Positions 53,201 through 64,000 of a stretch of 64,000 bases of DNA are shown in pieces. A program made the translations under genes and the position numbers. Numbering within the stretch: position 1 is the first letter of the stretch; every line of letters starts with the position of its first letter. The stretch spans positions 69,099,001 through 69,163,000 of the forward strand of contig CM059587.1 in assembly GCA_030407085.1 (NCBI GenBank), read 5' to 3'. This DNA comes from Trichopria drosophilae (lineage: Eukaryota; Arthropoda; Insecta; Hymenoptera; Diapriidae). Below the pieces are notes generated by a model that saw nothing but the letters and a program-made list of their open reading frames with translations, was not told where the DNA came from and searched no databases.

Positions 53201-56200
53201 CCCATATTTTAATTTTCAGAGATATCGCCTCACATTCGTAAGAAATATGCAACCAGCATTACATAGCAAATGTCAGTTTATATGAAAATTCTACGATTCT
53301 TCGTCAGTTTCGATGAAATAAGTAATGTAAGAATCAATGCGTCTTCTTGAAAGCATACTCCTTGCACTCGTAGTATGATCTGGTGGAGCATAGCAACTAC
53401 AAGAATTAATTTACTAGTAAGTTACATGGGAACTGTCAAACATTGAACGATAATAGGTTAAGAAGGTGCATTTTTGTCTGTTATTAATCTTTAATTTACA
53501 GTCTACGGACCTTTCTACGAAAACTAAGAAATTTTAAAATATAATGGGACAAGAAGGTGTTTTCGTCCTTTTTCTGGTAATCTTTATATTACGGGCTACG
53601 AGCCTGTCTGCGATAAATGAGATTAGGACAAGGAAATTTGAATATAAGCTTATTTGCAGGATTCATAATACGTATTCTCATGTGAAGAAGGAGCTTGGTA
53701 TTTAAATATGAAATTTCATCGCCCATATTTTTATTTTCAGAGATATCGCCTCACATTCGTAAGAAAAATGCAACCAGCATTACATAGCAAATGTTAGTCG
53801 ATATGTAAAATTGTACGATTCTTCGTCAGTGTCGAATATTTCGACGAAAGACGCAATGTACAAATGAATGCGTCTTCTTGAAAGCATACTCGTTGCACTC
53901 GTAGTTTCATCTGGTGGAGCATAGCAACTATAAGAATAATTTTAATACTAGGTTACATGGGAACTGGCAAACTTTGAACGATAATAGGTTAAGAAGGTGC
54001 ATTTTTGTCTGTTATTAATCTTTAATTTACAGTCTACGGACCTTTCTACGAAAACTAAGAAATTTAAAAATATAATATGACAAGAACGTGTTTTCGTTCT
54101 TTTTCTGGTAATCTTTATATTACGGTCTACGAACCTGTCTACGGTAAAAGAGATTAGGATAAGGCAATTTGAATATAAGCTTATTTGCAGGATTCATAAT
54201 ACGTATTCTCATGTGAAGAGGAAGCTTGGTATTTAAATATGAAAGTTCATCGCCCGTATTTTTATTTTCAGAGATATCGCCTCACATTCGTAAGAAAAAT
54301 GCAACCAGCATTACATAGCAAATGTTAGTCGATATGTAAAATTGTACGATTCTTCGTCAGTTTCGAATATTTCGATGAAACACGCAATGAATAAATAAAT
54401 GCGTCTTCTTGAAAGCATACTCGTTGCACTCGTAGTTTCATCTGGTGGAGCATAGCAACTATAAGAATAATTTTAGTACTAGGTTACATGGGAACTGGCA
54501 AACTTTGAACGATAATACGTTAAGAAGGTGCATTTTTGTCTGTTATTAGTCTTTATGTTACAGTCTACGGAACTGTCTACGAAAACTATGAAATTTTAAA
54601 ATATAATGGGACAAGAAGCTCTTTTCGTTCTTTTTCTGGTAATCTTTATATTACGGCCTACTAACCTGTCTACGATAAATGAGATTAGGACAAAGCAATT
54701 TGAATATAAGCTTATTTGGAGGATTCAGAATACGTATTCTCATGCGAAGAAGAAGCTTGGTATTTAAATATGAAAGTTTATCGCCCATATTTTAATTTTC
54801 AGAGATATTGCCTCACATTCGTAAGAAATATGCAACCAGCATTACATAGCAAATGTTAGTCAATATGTAAAATTGTACGATTCTTCGTCAGTTTCGAATA
54901 TTTCGATGAAAGACGCAATGTATAAATGAATGCGTCTTCTTGAAAGCATACTCATTGCACTCGTAGTATCATCTGGTGAATCATAGCAACTATAAGAAAT
55001 CATTTAATAGTAGGTTACATGGGAACTGGCAAACTTTGAACGATAATAGGTTAAGAAGGTGCATTTTTGTCTGTTATTAGTCTTTATGTAACAGTCTACG
55101 GACATGTCTACGAAAACTAAGAAATTTTAAAATATAATGGGACAAGAAGGTGTTTTCGTCCTTTTTCTGGTAATCTTTATATTACGGGCTACGAGCCTGT
55201 CTGCGATAAATGAGATTAGGACAAGGCAATTTGAATATAAGCTTATTTGCAGGATTCATCATACGTAATCTCCTGTGAAGAAGAAGCTTGGTATATAAAT
55301 ATGAAAGTTCTTCGCCTATATTTTAATTTTCAGAGATATTGCCTCACATTCGTAAGAAATATGCAACCAGCATTACATAGCAAATGTTAGTCGATATGTA
55401 AAATTGTACGATTCTTCGTCAGTGTCGAATATTTCGACGAAAGACGCAATGTACAAATGAATGCGTCTTCTTGAAAGCATACTCCTTGCACTCGTAGTAT
55501 CAGCTGCTGGAACATAGCAACTATAGGAATTAATTTAATAGTAGCTTACATGGGAACTGACAAACTTTGAACGATAATATGTTAAGAAGGTGCATTTTTG
55601 TCTGTTATTAGTCTTTATGTTACAGTCTACGGACCTGTCTACGAAAACTAAGAAATTTTAAAATATAATAGGACAAGAACGTGTTTTCGTTCTTTTTCTG
55701 GTAATCTTTATATTACGGTCTACGAACCTGTCTACGGTAAAAGAGATTAGGACAAGGCAATTTGAATATAAGCTTATTTGAAGGATTCATAATACGTATT
55801 CTCATGTGAAGAAGGAGCTTGGTATTTAAATATGAAAGTTCATCGCCCATATTTTTATTTTCAGAGATATCGCCTCACATTCGTAAGAAATAAGCAACCA
55901 GCATTACATAGCAAATGTTAGTCGATATGTAAAATTGTACGATTCTTCGTCAGTTTCGAATATTTCGATGAAAGACGCAATGTACAAATGAATGCGTCTT
56001 CTTGAAAGCATACTCGTTGCACTCGTAGTATCATCTGGTGGAGCATAGCAACTACAAGAATTAATTTACTATTAAGTTACATGGGAACTGGCAAACTTTG
56101 AACGATAATATGTTAAGAACGTGTATTTTTGTCTGTTATTGATCTTTAATTTACAGTCTACGGACCTTTCTACGAAAACTAAGAAATTTTTAAATATAAT

Positions 56201-59200
56201 AGGACAAGAACGTGTTTTCGTTCTTTTTCTGATAATCTTTATATTACGGGCTACGAGCCTGTCTGCGATAAATGAGATTAGGACAAGGCAATTTGAAAAT
56301 AAGCTTATTTGCAGGATTCATAATACGTAATCTCCTGTGAAGAAGGAGCTTGGTATTTAAATATGAAAGTTCATCGCCCATATTTTTATTTTCAGAGATA
56401 TCGCCTCACATTCGTAAGAAATATGCAACCAGCATTACATAGCAAATATTAGTCGATATGTAAAATTGTACGATTCCTCGTCAGTTTCGAATATTTCGAT
56501 GAAAGACGCAATGTACAAATGAATGCGTCTTCTTGAAAGCATACTCGTTGCACTCGTAGTTTCATCTGGTGGAGCATAGCAACTATAGGAATTAATTTAA
56601 TAGTAGCTTACATGGGAACTGGCAAATTTTGAACGATAATAGGTTAAGAAGGTGCATTTTTGTCTGTTATTAATCTTTAATTTACAGTCTACGGACCTTT
56701 CTACGAAAACTAAGAAACTTTAAAGTATAATAGGACAAGAACGTGTTTTCGTTCTTTTTCTGGTAATCTTTATATTACGGTCTACGAAACTGTCTACGTT
56801 AAATGAGATTAGGACAAGGCAATTTGAATATAAGCTTATTTGCAGGATTCATAATACGTATTCTCCTGTGAAGAAGAAGCTTGGTATATAAATATGAAAG
56901 TTCTTCGCCTATATTTTAATTTTCAGAGATATTGCCTCACATTCGTAAGAAATATGCAACCAGCATTACATAGCGAATGTTAGTCAATATGTAAAATTGT
57001 ACGATTCTTCGTCAGTTTCGAATATTTCGATGCAAGACGCAATGTATAAATGAATGCGTCTTCTTGAAAGCATACTCGTTGCACTCGTAGTTTCATCTGG
57101 TGAATCATAGCAACTATAAGAAATCATTTAATAGTAGGTTACGTGGGAACTGACAAACTTTGAACGATAATATGTTAAGAAGGTTCATTTTTGTCTATTA
57201 TTAGTCTTTATGTTACAGTCTACGGACCTGTCTACGAAAACTAAGAAATTTTAAAATATAATGGGACAAGAAGGTGTTTTCGTCCTTTTTCTGGTAATCT
57301 TTATATTACGGGCTACGAGCCTGTCTGCGATAAATGAGATTAGGACAAGGAAATTTGAATATAAGCTTATTTGCAGGAGTCATAATACGTATTCTCATGT
57401 GAAGAAGAAGCTTGGTATTTAAATATGAAAGTTCATCGCCCATATTTTTATTTTCAGAGATATCGCCTCACATTCGTAAGAAATAAGCAACCAGCATTAC
57501 ATAGCGAATGTTAGTCAATATGTAAAATTGTACGTTTCTTCGTCAGTTTCGAATATTTCGATGAAAGACGCAATGTATAAATGAATGCGTCTTCTTGAAA
57601 GCATACTCGTTGCACTCGTAGTATCATCTGGTTGAGCATAGTAACTACAAGTCTTAATTTACAAGTAAGTTACATGGGAACTGGCAAACTTTGAACGATA
57701 ATATGTTAAGAAGGTGCATTTTTGTCTGTTATTAATCTTTAATTTACAGTCTACGGACCTTTCTACGAAAACTAAGAAATTTTTAAATATAATAGGACAA
57801 GAACATGTTTTCGTTCTTTTTCTGGTAATCTTTATATTACGGTCTACGAACCTGTCTACGGTAAAAGAGATTAGGACAAGGCAATTTGAATATAAGCTTA
57901 TTTGCAGGATTCATAATACGTATTCTCATGTGAAGAGGAAGCTTGGTATTTAAATATGAAAGTTCATCGCCCGTATTTTTATTTTCAGAGATATCGCCTC
58001 ACATTCGTAAGAAAAATGCAACCAGCATTACATAGCAAATGTTAGTCCATATGTAAAATTGTACGATTCTTCGTCAGTTTCGAATATTTCGATGAAAGAC
58101 GCAATGTACAAATGAATGCGTCTTCTTGAAAGCATACTCATTGCACTCGTAGTATCATCTGGTGAATCATAGCAACTATAAGAAATCATTTAATAGTAGG
58201 TTACATGGGAACTGGCAAACTTTGAACGATAATAGGTTAAGAAGGTGCATTTTTGTCTGTTATTAGTCTTTATGTTACAGTCTACGGACATGTCTACGAA
58301 AACTAAGAAATTTTAAAATATAATGGGACAAGAAGGTGTTTTCGTTCTTTTTCTGGTAATCTTTATATTACGGTTTACGAACCTGTCTGCGATAAATGAG
58401 ATTAGGACAAGGAAATTTGAATATAAGCTTATTTGCAGGATTCATAATACGTATTCTCATGTGAAGAAGGAGCTTGGTATTTAAATATGAAAGTTCATCG
58501 CCCATATTTTTATTTTCAGAGATATCGCCTCACATTCGTAAGAAATAAGCAACCAGCATTACATAGCAAATGTTAGTCGATATGTAAAATTGTACGATTC
58601 TTCGTCAGTTTCGAATATTTCGATGAAAGACGCAATGTACAAATGAATGCGTCTTCTTGAAAGCATACTCGTTGCACTCGTAGTATCATCTGGTGGAGCA
58701 TAGCAACTACAAGAATTAATTTACTATTAAGTTACATGGGAACTGGCAAACTTTGAACGATAATAGGTTAAGAAGGTGCATTTTTTCTGTTATTAGTCTT
58801 TATGTTACAGTCTACGGACCTGTCTACGAAAACTAAGAAATTTTAAAATATAATGGGACAAGAAGGTGTTTTCGTCCTTTTTCTGGTAATCTTTATATTA
58901 CGGGCTACGAGCCTGTCTGCGATAAATGAGATTAGGACAAGGCAATTTGAATATAAGCTTATTTGCAGGATTCATAATACGTAATCTCCTGTGAAGAAGA
59001 AGCTTGGTATATAAATATGAAAGTTCTTCGCCTATATTTTAATTTTCAGAGATATTGCCTCACATTCGTAAGAAATATGCAACCAGCATTACATAGCGAA
59101 TGTTAGTCAATATGTAAAATTGTACGATTCTTCGTCAGTTTCGAATATTTCGATGAAAGACGCAATGTATAAATGAATGCGTCTTCTTGAAAGCATACTC

Positions 59201-62200
59201 GTTGCACTCGTAGTTTCATCTGGTGGAGCATAGCAACTATAAGAATAATTTTAATACTAGGTTACATGGGAACTGGCAAACTTTGAACGATAATATGTTA
59301 AGAAGGTGTATTTTTGTCTGTTATTGATCTTTAATTTACAGTCTACGGACCTTTCTACGAAAACTAAGAAATTTTTAAATATAATAGGACAAGAACGTGT
59401 TTTCGTTCTTTTTCTGGTAATCTTTATATTACGGTCTACGAACCTGTCTACGGTAAAAGAGATTAGGACAAGGCAATTTGAATATAAGCTTATTTGAAGG
59501 ATTCATAATACGTATTCTCATGTGAAGAAGAAGCTTGGTATTTAAATATGAAAGTTCATCGCCCATATTTTTATTTTCAGAGATATCGCCTCACATTCGT
59601 AAGAAATATGCAACCAGCATTACATAGCAAATGTTAGTCGATATGTAAAATTGTACGATTCTTCGTCAGTTTCGAATATTTCGATGAAAGACGCAATGTA
59701 CAAATGAATGCGTCTTCTTGAAAGCATACTCGTTGCACTCGTAGTATCATCTGGTGGAGCATAGCAACTATAAGAATTAATTTAATAGTAAGTTACATGG
59801 GAACTGGCAAACTTTGAACGATAATATGTTAAGAAGGTGCATTTTTTTCTGTTATTAGTCTTTATGTTACAGTCTACGGACCTGTCTACGAAAACTAAGA
59901 AATTTTAAAATATAATGGGACAAGAAGGTCTTTTCGTTCTTTTTCTGGTAATCTTTATATTACGGCCTACTAACCTGTCTACGATAAATGAGATTAGGAC
60001 AAGGAAATTTGAATATAAGCTTATTTGCAGGATTCATAATACGTATTCTCATGTGAAGAAGGAGCTTGGTATTTAAATATGAAAGTTCATCGCCCATATT
60101 TTTATTTTCAGAGATATCGCCTCACATTCGTAAGAAAAATGCAACCAGCATTACATAGCAAATGTTAGTCGATATGTAAAATTGTACGATTCTTCGTCAG
60201 TGTCGAATATTTCGACGAAAGACGCAATGTACAAATGAATGCGTCTTCTTGAAAGCATACTCCTTGCACTCGTAGTATCATCTGGTTGAGCATAGCAACT
60301 ACAAGACTTAATTTACAAGTAAGTTACATGGGAACTGACAAACTTTGAACGGTAATAGGTTAAGAAGATGCATTTTTTTCTGTTATTAGTCTTTATGTTA
60401 CAGTCTACGGACATGTCTACGAAAACTAAGAAATTTTAAAATATAATGGGACAAGAAGGTGTTTTCGTCCTTTTTCTGGTAATCTTTATATTACGGGCTA
60501 CGAGCCTGTCTGCGATAAATGAGATTAGGACAAGGAAATTGGAATATAAGCTTATTTGCAGGATTCATAATACGTATTCTCCTGTGAAGAAGAAGCTTGG
60601 TATTTAAATATGAAAGTTCTTCGCCTATATTTTAATTTTCAGAGATATTGCCTCACATTCGTAAGAAATATGCAACCAGCATTACATAGCGAATGTTGGT
60701 CAATATGTAAAATTGTACGATTCTTCGTCAGTTTCGAATATTTCGATGAAAGACGCAATGCATAAATGAATGCGTCTTCTTGAAAGCATACTCATTGCAC
60801 TCGTAGTATCATCTGGTGGTGCATAGCAACTATAAGAATTAATTTAATAGTCGGTTACATGGGAACTGGCAAACTTTGAACGATAATAGGTTAAGAAGGT
60901 GCATTTTTTCTGTTATTAGTCTTTATGTTACAGTCTACGGACCTGTCTACGAAAACTAAGAAATTTTTAAATATAATAGGACAAGAACGTGTTTTCGTTC
61001 TTTTTCTGGTAATCTTTATATTACGGTCTACGAACCTGTCTACGGTAAAAGAGATTAGGACAAGGCAATTTGAATATAAGCTTATTTGAAGGATTCATAA
61101 TACGTAATCTCCTGTGAAGAAGAAGCTTGGTATATAAATATGAAAGTTCTTCGCCTATATTTTAATTTTCAGAGATATCGCCTCACATTCGTAAGAAATA
61201 AGCAACCAGCATTACATAGCAAATGTTAGTCGATATGTAAAATTGTACGATTCTTCGTCAGTTTCGAATATTTCGATGAAAGACGCAATGTACAAATGAA
61301 TGCGTCTTCTTGAAAGCATACTCGTTGCACTCGTAGTATCATCTGGTGGAGCATAGCAACTACAAGAATTAATTTACAAGTAAGTTACATGGGAACTGGC
61401 AAACTTTGAACGATAATAGGTTAAGAAGGTGCATTTTTTCTGTTATTAGTCTTTATGTTACAGTCTACGGACCTGTCTACGAAAACTAAGAAATTTTAAA
61501 ATATAATGGGACAAGAAGGTGTTTTCGTTCTTTTTCTGGTAATCTTTATATTACGGTTTACGAACCTGTCTACGATAAATGAGATTAGGACAAGGAAATT
61601 TGAATATAAGCTTATTTGCAGGATTCATAATACGTAATCTCCTGTGAAGAAGAAGCTTGGTATATAAATATGAAAGTTCTTCGCCTATATTTTAATTTTC
61701 AGAGATATCGCCTCACATTCGTAAGAAATAAGCAACCAGCATTACATAGCAAATGTTAGTCGATATGTAAAATTGTACGATTCTTCGTCAGTTTCGAATA
61801 TTTCGATGAAAGACGCAATGTACAAATGAATGCGTCTTCTTGAAAGCATACTCGTTGCACTCGTAGTATCATCTGGTGGAGCATAGCAACTACAAGAATT
61901 AATTTACTATTAAGTTACATGGGAACTGGCAAACTTTGAACGATAATAGGTTAAGAAGGTGCATTTTTTCTGTTATTAGTCTTTATGTTACAGTCTACGG
62001 ACCTGTCTACGAAAACTAAGAAATTTTAAAATATAATGGGACAAGAAGGTGTTTTCGTTCTTTTTCTGGTAATCTTTATATTACGGTTTACGAACCTGTC
62101 TACGATAAATGAGATTAGGACAAGGAAATTTGAATATAAGCTTATTTGCAGGATTCATAATACGTATTCTCATGTGAAGAAGGAGCTTGGTATTTAAATA

Positions 62201-64000
62201 TGAAAGTTCATCGCCCATATTTTTATTTTCAGAGATATCGCCTCACATTCGTAAGAAATAAGCAACCAGCATTACATAGCAAATGTTAGTCGATATGTAA
62301 AATTGTACGATTCTTCGTCAGTTTCGAATATTTCGATGAAAGACGCAATGTACAAATGAATGCGTCTTCTTGAAAGCATACTCGTTGCACTCGTAGTATC
62401 ATCTGGTGGAGCATAGCAACTATAAGAATAATTTTAATACTAGGTTACATGGGAACTGGCAAACTTTGAACGATAATATGTTAAGAAGGTGCATTTTTGT
62501 CTGTTATTGATCTTTAATTTACAGTCTACGGACCTGTCTACGAAAACTAAGAAATTTTAAAATATAATGGGACAAGAAGGTGTTTTCGTTCTTTTTCTGG
62601 TAATCTTTATATTACGGTTTACGAACCTGTCTACGATAAATGAGATTAGGACAAGGAAATTTGAATATAAGCTTATTTGCAGGATTCATAATACGTATTC
62701 TCATGTGAAGAAGGAGCTTGGTATTTAAATATGAAATTTCATCGCCCATATTTTTATTTTCAGAGATATCGCCTCACATTCGTAAGAAAAATGCAACCAG
62801 CATTACATAGCAAATGTTAGTCGATATGTAAAATTGTACGATTCTTTGTCAGTGTCGAATATTTCGACGAAAGACGCAATGTACAAATGAATGCGTCTTC
62901 TTGAAAGCATACTCCTTGCACTCGTAGTATCAGCTGCTGGAACATAGCAACTATAGGAATTAATTTAATAGTAGCTTACATGGGAACTGACAAACTTTGA
63001 ACGATAATATGTTAAGAAGGTGCATTTTTGTCTGGTATTAGTCTTTATGTTACAGTCTACGGACCTGTCTACGAAAACTAAGAAATTTTAAAATATAATA
63101 GGACAAGAACGTGTTTTTGTTCTTTTTCTGGTAATCTTTATATTACGGTCTACGAACCTGTCTACGGTAAAAGAGATTAGGACAAGGCAATTTGAATATA
63201 AGCTTATTTGAAGGATTCATAATACGTATTCTCATGTGAAGAAGGAGCTTGGTATTTAAATATGAAAGTTCTTCGCCTATATTTTAATTTTCAGAGATAT
63301 TGCCTCACATTCGTAAGAAATGTGCAACCAGCGTTACATAGCGAATGTTAATCAATATGTAAAATTGTACGATTCTTCGTCAGTTTCGAATATTTCGATG
63401 AAAGACGCAATGTACAAATGAATGCGCCTTCTTGAAAGCATACTCGTTGCACTCGTAGTATCATCTGGTGGAGCATAGCAACTACAAGAATTAATTTACT
63501 ATTAAGTTACATGGGAACAGGCAAACTTTGAACGATAATAGGTTAAGAAGGTGCATTTTTTCTGTTATTAGTCTTTATGTTACAGTCTACGGACATGTCT
63601 ACGAAAACTAAGAAATTTTAAAATATAATGGGACAAGAAGGTGTTTTCGTCCTTTTTCTGGTAATCTTTATATTACGGGCTACGAGCCTGTCTGCGATAA
63701 ATGAGATTAGGACAAGGCAATTTGAATATAAGCTTATTTGCAGGATTCATAATACGTAATCTCCTGTGAAGAAGAAGCTTGGTATATAAATATGAAAGTT
63801 CTTCGCCTATATTTTAATTTTCAGAGATATTGCCTCACATTCGTAAGAAATATGCAACCAGCATTACATAGCGAATGTTAGTCCATATGTAAAATTGTAC
63901 GATTCTTCGTCAGTTTCGAATATTTCGATGAAAGACGCAATGTACAAATGAATGCGTCTTCTTGAAAGCATACTCGTTGCACTCGTAGTTTCATCTGGTG
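50208..64000 (+). repeat. Satellite DNA, 530/531-bp monomer, about 26 head-to-tail copies
   Basis: The landmark GAGATAT(C/T)GCCTCACATTCG recurs at 50252, 50571, then 51101, 51632, 52162, 52692, 53223, 53744 and every 530-531 bases to 63828, and the array runs off the window. Two units are short: the first step is ~319 bases (a ~211-bp deletion joining CTAAGA to GATATCGCC) and the 53.2-53.7 kb unit is ~521. Units differ at a limited set of variant sites shuffled among copies. Each unit contains two related ~50-bp subunits ~90 bp apart (CTGTTATTAGTCTTTATGTT and CTGGTAATCTTTATATTACG, each followed by a CTACG-n-ACCTGTCTACG block). Such arrays are typical of centromeric or pericentromeric heterochromatin; that role is inferred. 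Confidence 0.97.
57714..57953 (+). other. Example of the short open frame inside a satellite monomer
   Basis: The 79-codon frame contains an internal duplication: LLIFNLQSTDLSTKTKK and later LVIFILRSTNLSTVKEI. Open versions occur at 52945-53184, 56121-56330, 57714-57953 and from 59306; most other units have a changed start, a stop or a frame shift. As it is not kept open across the array it is most likely incidental, though it shows that the two halves arose by duplication. No protein family recognised. Confidence 0.45.

Noticed and set aside
50208..64000. CRISPR array
   Set aside because: The units are 530 bp and repeat entirely, with no short repeats separated by unique spacers; the context is eukaryotic.
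50208..64000. CENP-B box in the satellite monomer
   Set aside because: The closest phrase, CTTCGTCAGTTTCGAAT, lacks the required CGGG end and the A at its fixed place.

Overview
The window looks like repeat-rich, non-genic insect (arthropod) nuclear DNA. It is AT-rich by eye, has spliced-gene remnants, AT-rich spacers and no bacterial operon structure. Almost everything recognisable is a transposable element: Ty3/Gypsy, BEL/Pao, a CMC/Chapaev-like DNA transposon, TTAA-type MITEs, a truncated LINE and many foldback elements. A hymenopteran such as an ant is a guess from the style of these families and nothing in the window proves it. I see no intact single-copy host gene.

Layout. 0-0.4 kb: conserved hairpin units and a 36-bp tandem repeat. 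0.63-2.69 kb: DNA transposon with ~550-bp terminal inverted repeats (TIRs) and a broken zinc-finger coding remnant. 3.7-13.9 kb: AT-rich DNA with several foldback or MITE-like elements. 14.3-23.0 kb: a decayed five-exon gene with a DUF4806-like domain. Its long fourth intron holds a non-autonomous element with a tRNA-like sequence; that element is split by a Gypsy retrotransposon (16985-21836, 5-bp duplication), and a 430-bp TTAA MITE lies further along. 23.1-24.4 kb: repeat mosaic. 24367-27957: a 3.6-kb DNA transposon with CAC-starting TIRs, a 4-bp TGTA duplication and a DDE-type transposase carrying two probable frameshifts. 28267-35787: a BEL/Pao element with two 725-bp LTRs that I cannot tell apart, a 5-bp duplication and an intact 1752-codon Gag-Pol. 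36.07-38.58 kb: a multiply broken transposase-like gene. 39-45.3 kb: diverged tandem repeats and three inverted-repeat elements. 45587-48358: a 5'-truncated LINE with a 16-bp target duplication, interrupted by an odd insert bounded by inverted 17-bp minisatellites. 48.4-50.1 kb: more repeats.

50.2 kb to the right edge: a head-to-tail satellite with a 530/531-bp monomer, about 26 copies, running off the window. Each monomer contains an internal ~90-bp duplication and a short, intermittently open reading frame.

The genes do not form a pathway. The coherent story is successive nesting: old gene or repeat, then MITEs, then DNA transposon and LTR elements. The youngest complete insertion appears to be the BEL/Pao copy. 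Statements on sequence identity are by-eye comparisons; family assignments rest on remembered motifs, not searches.
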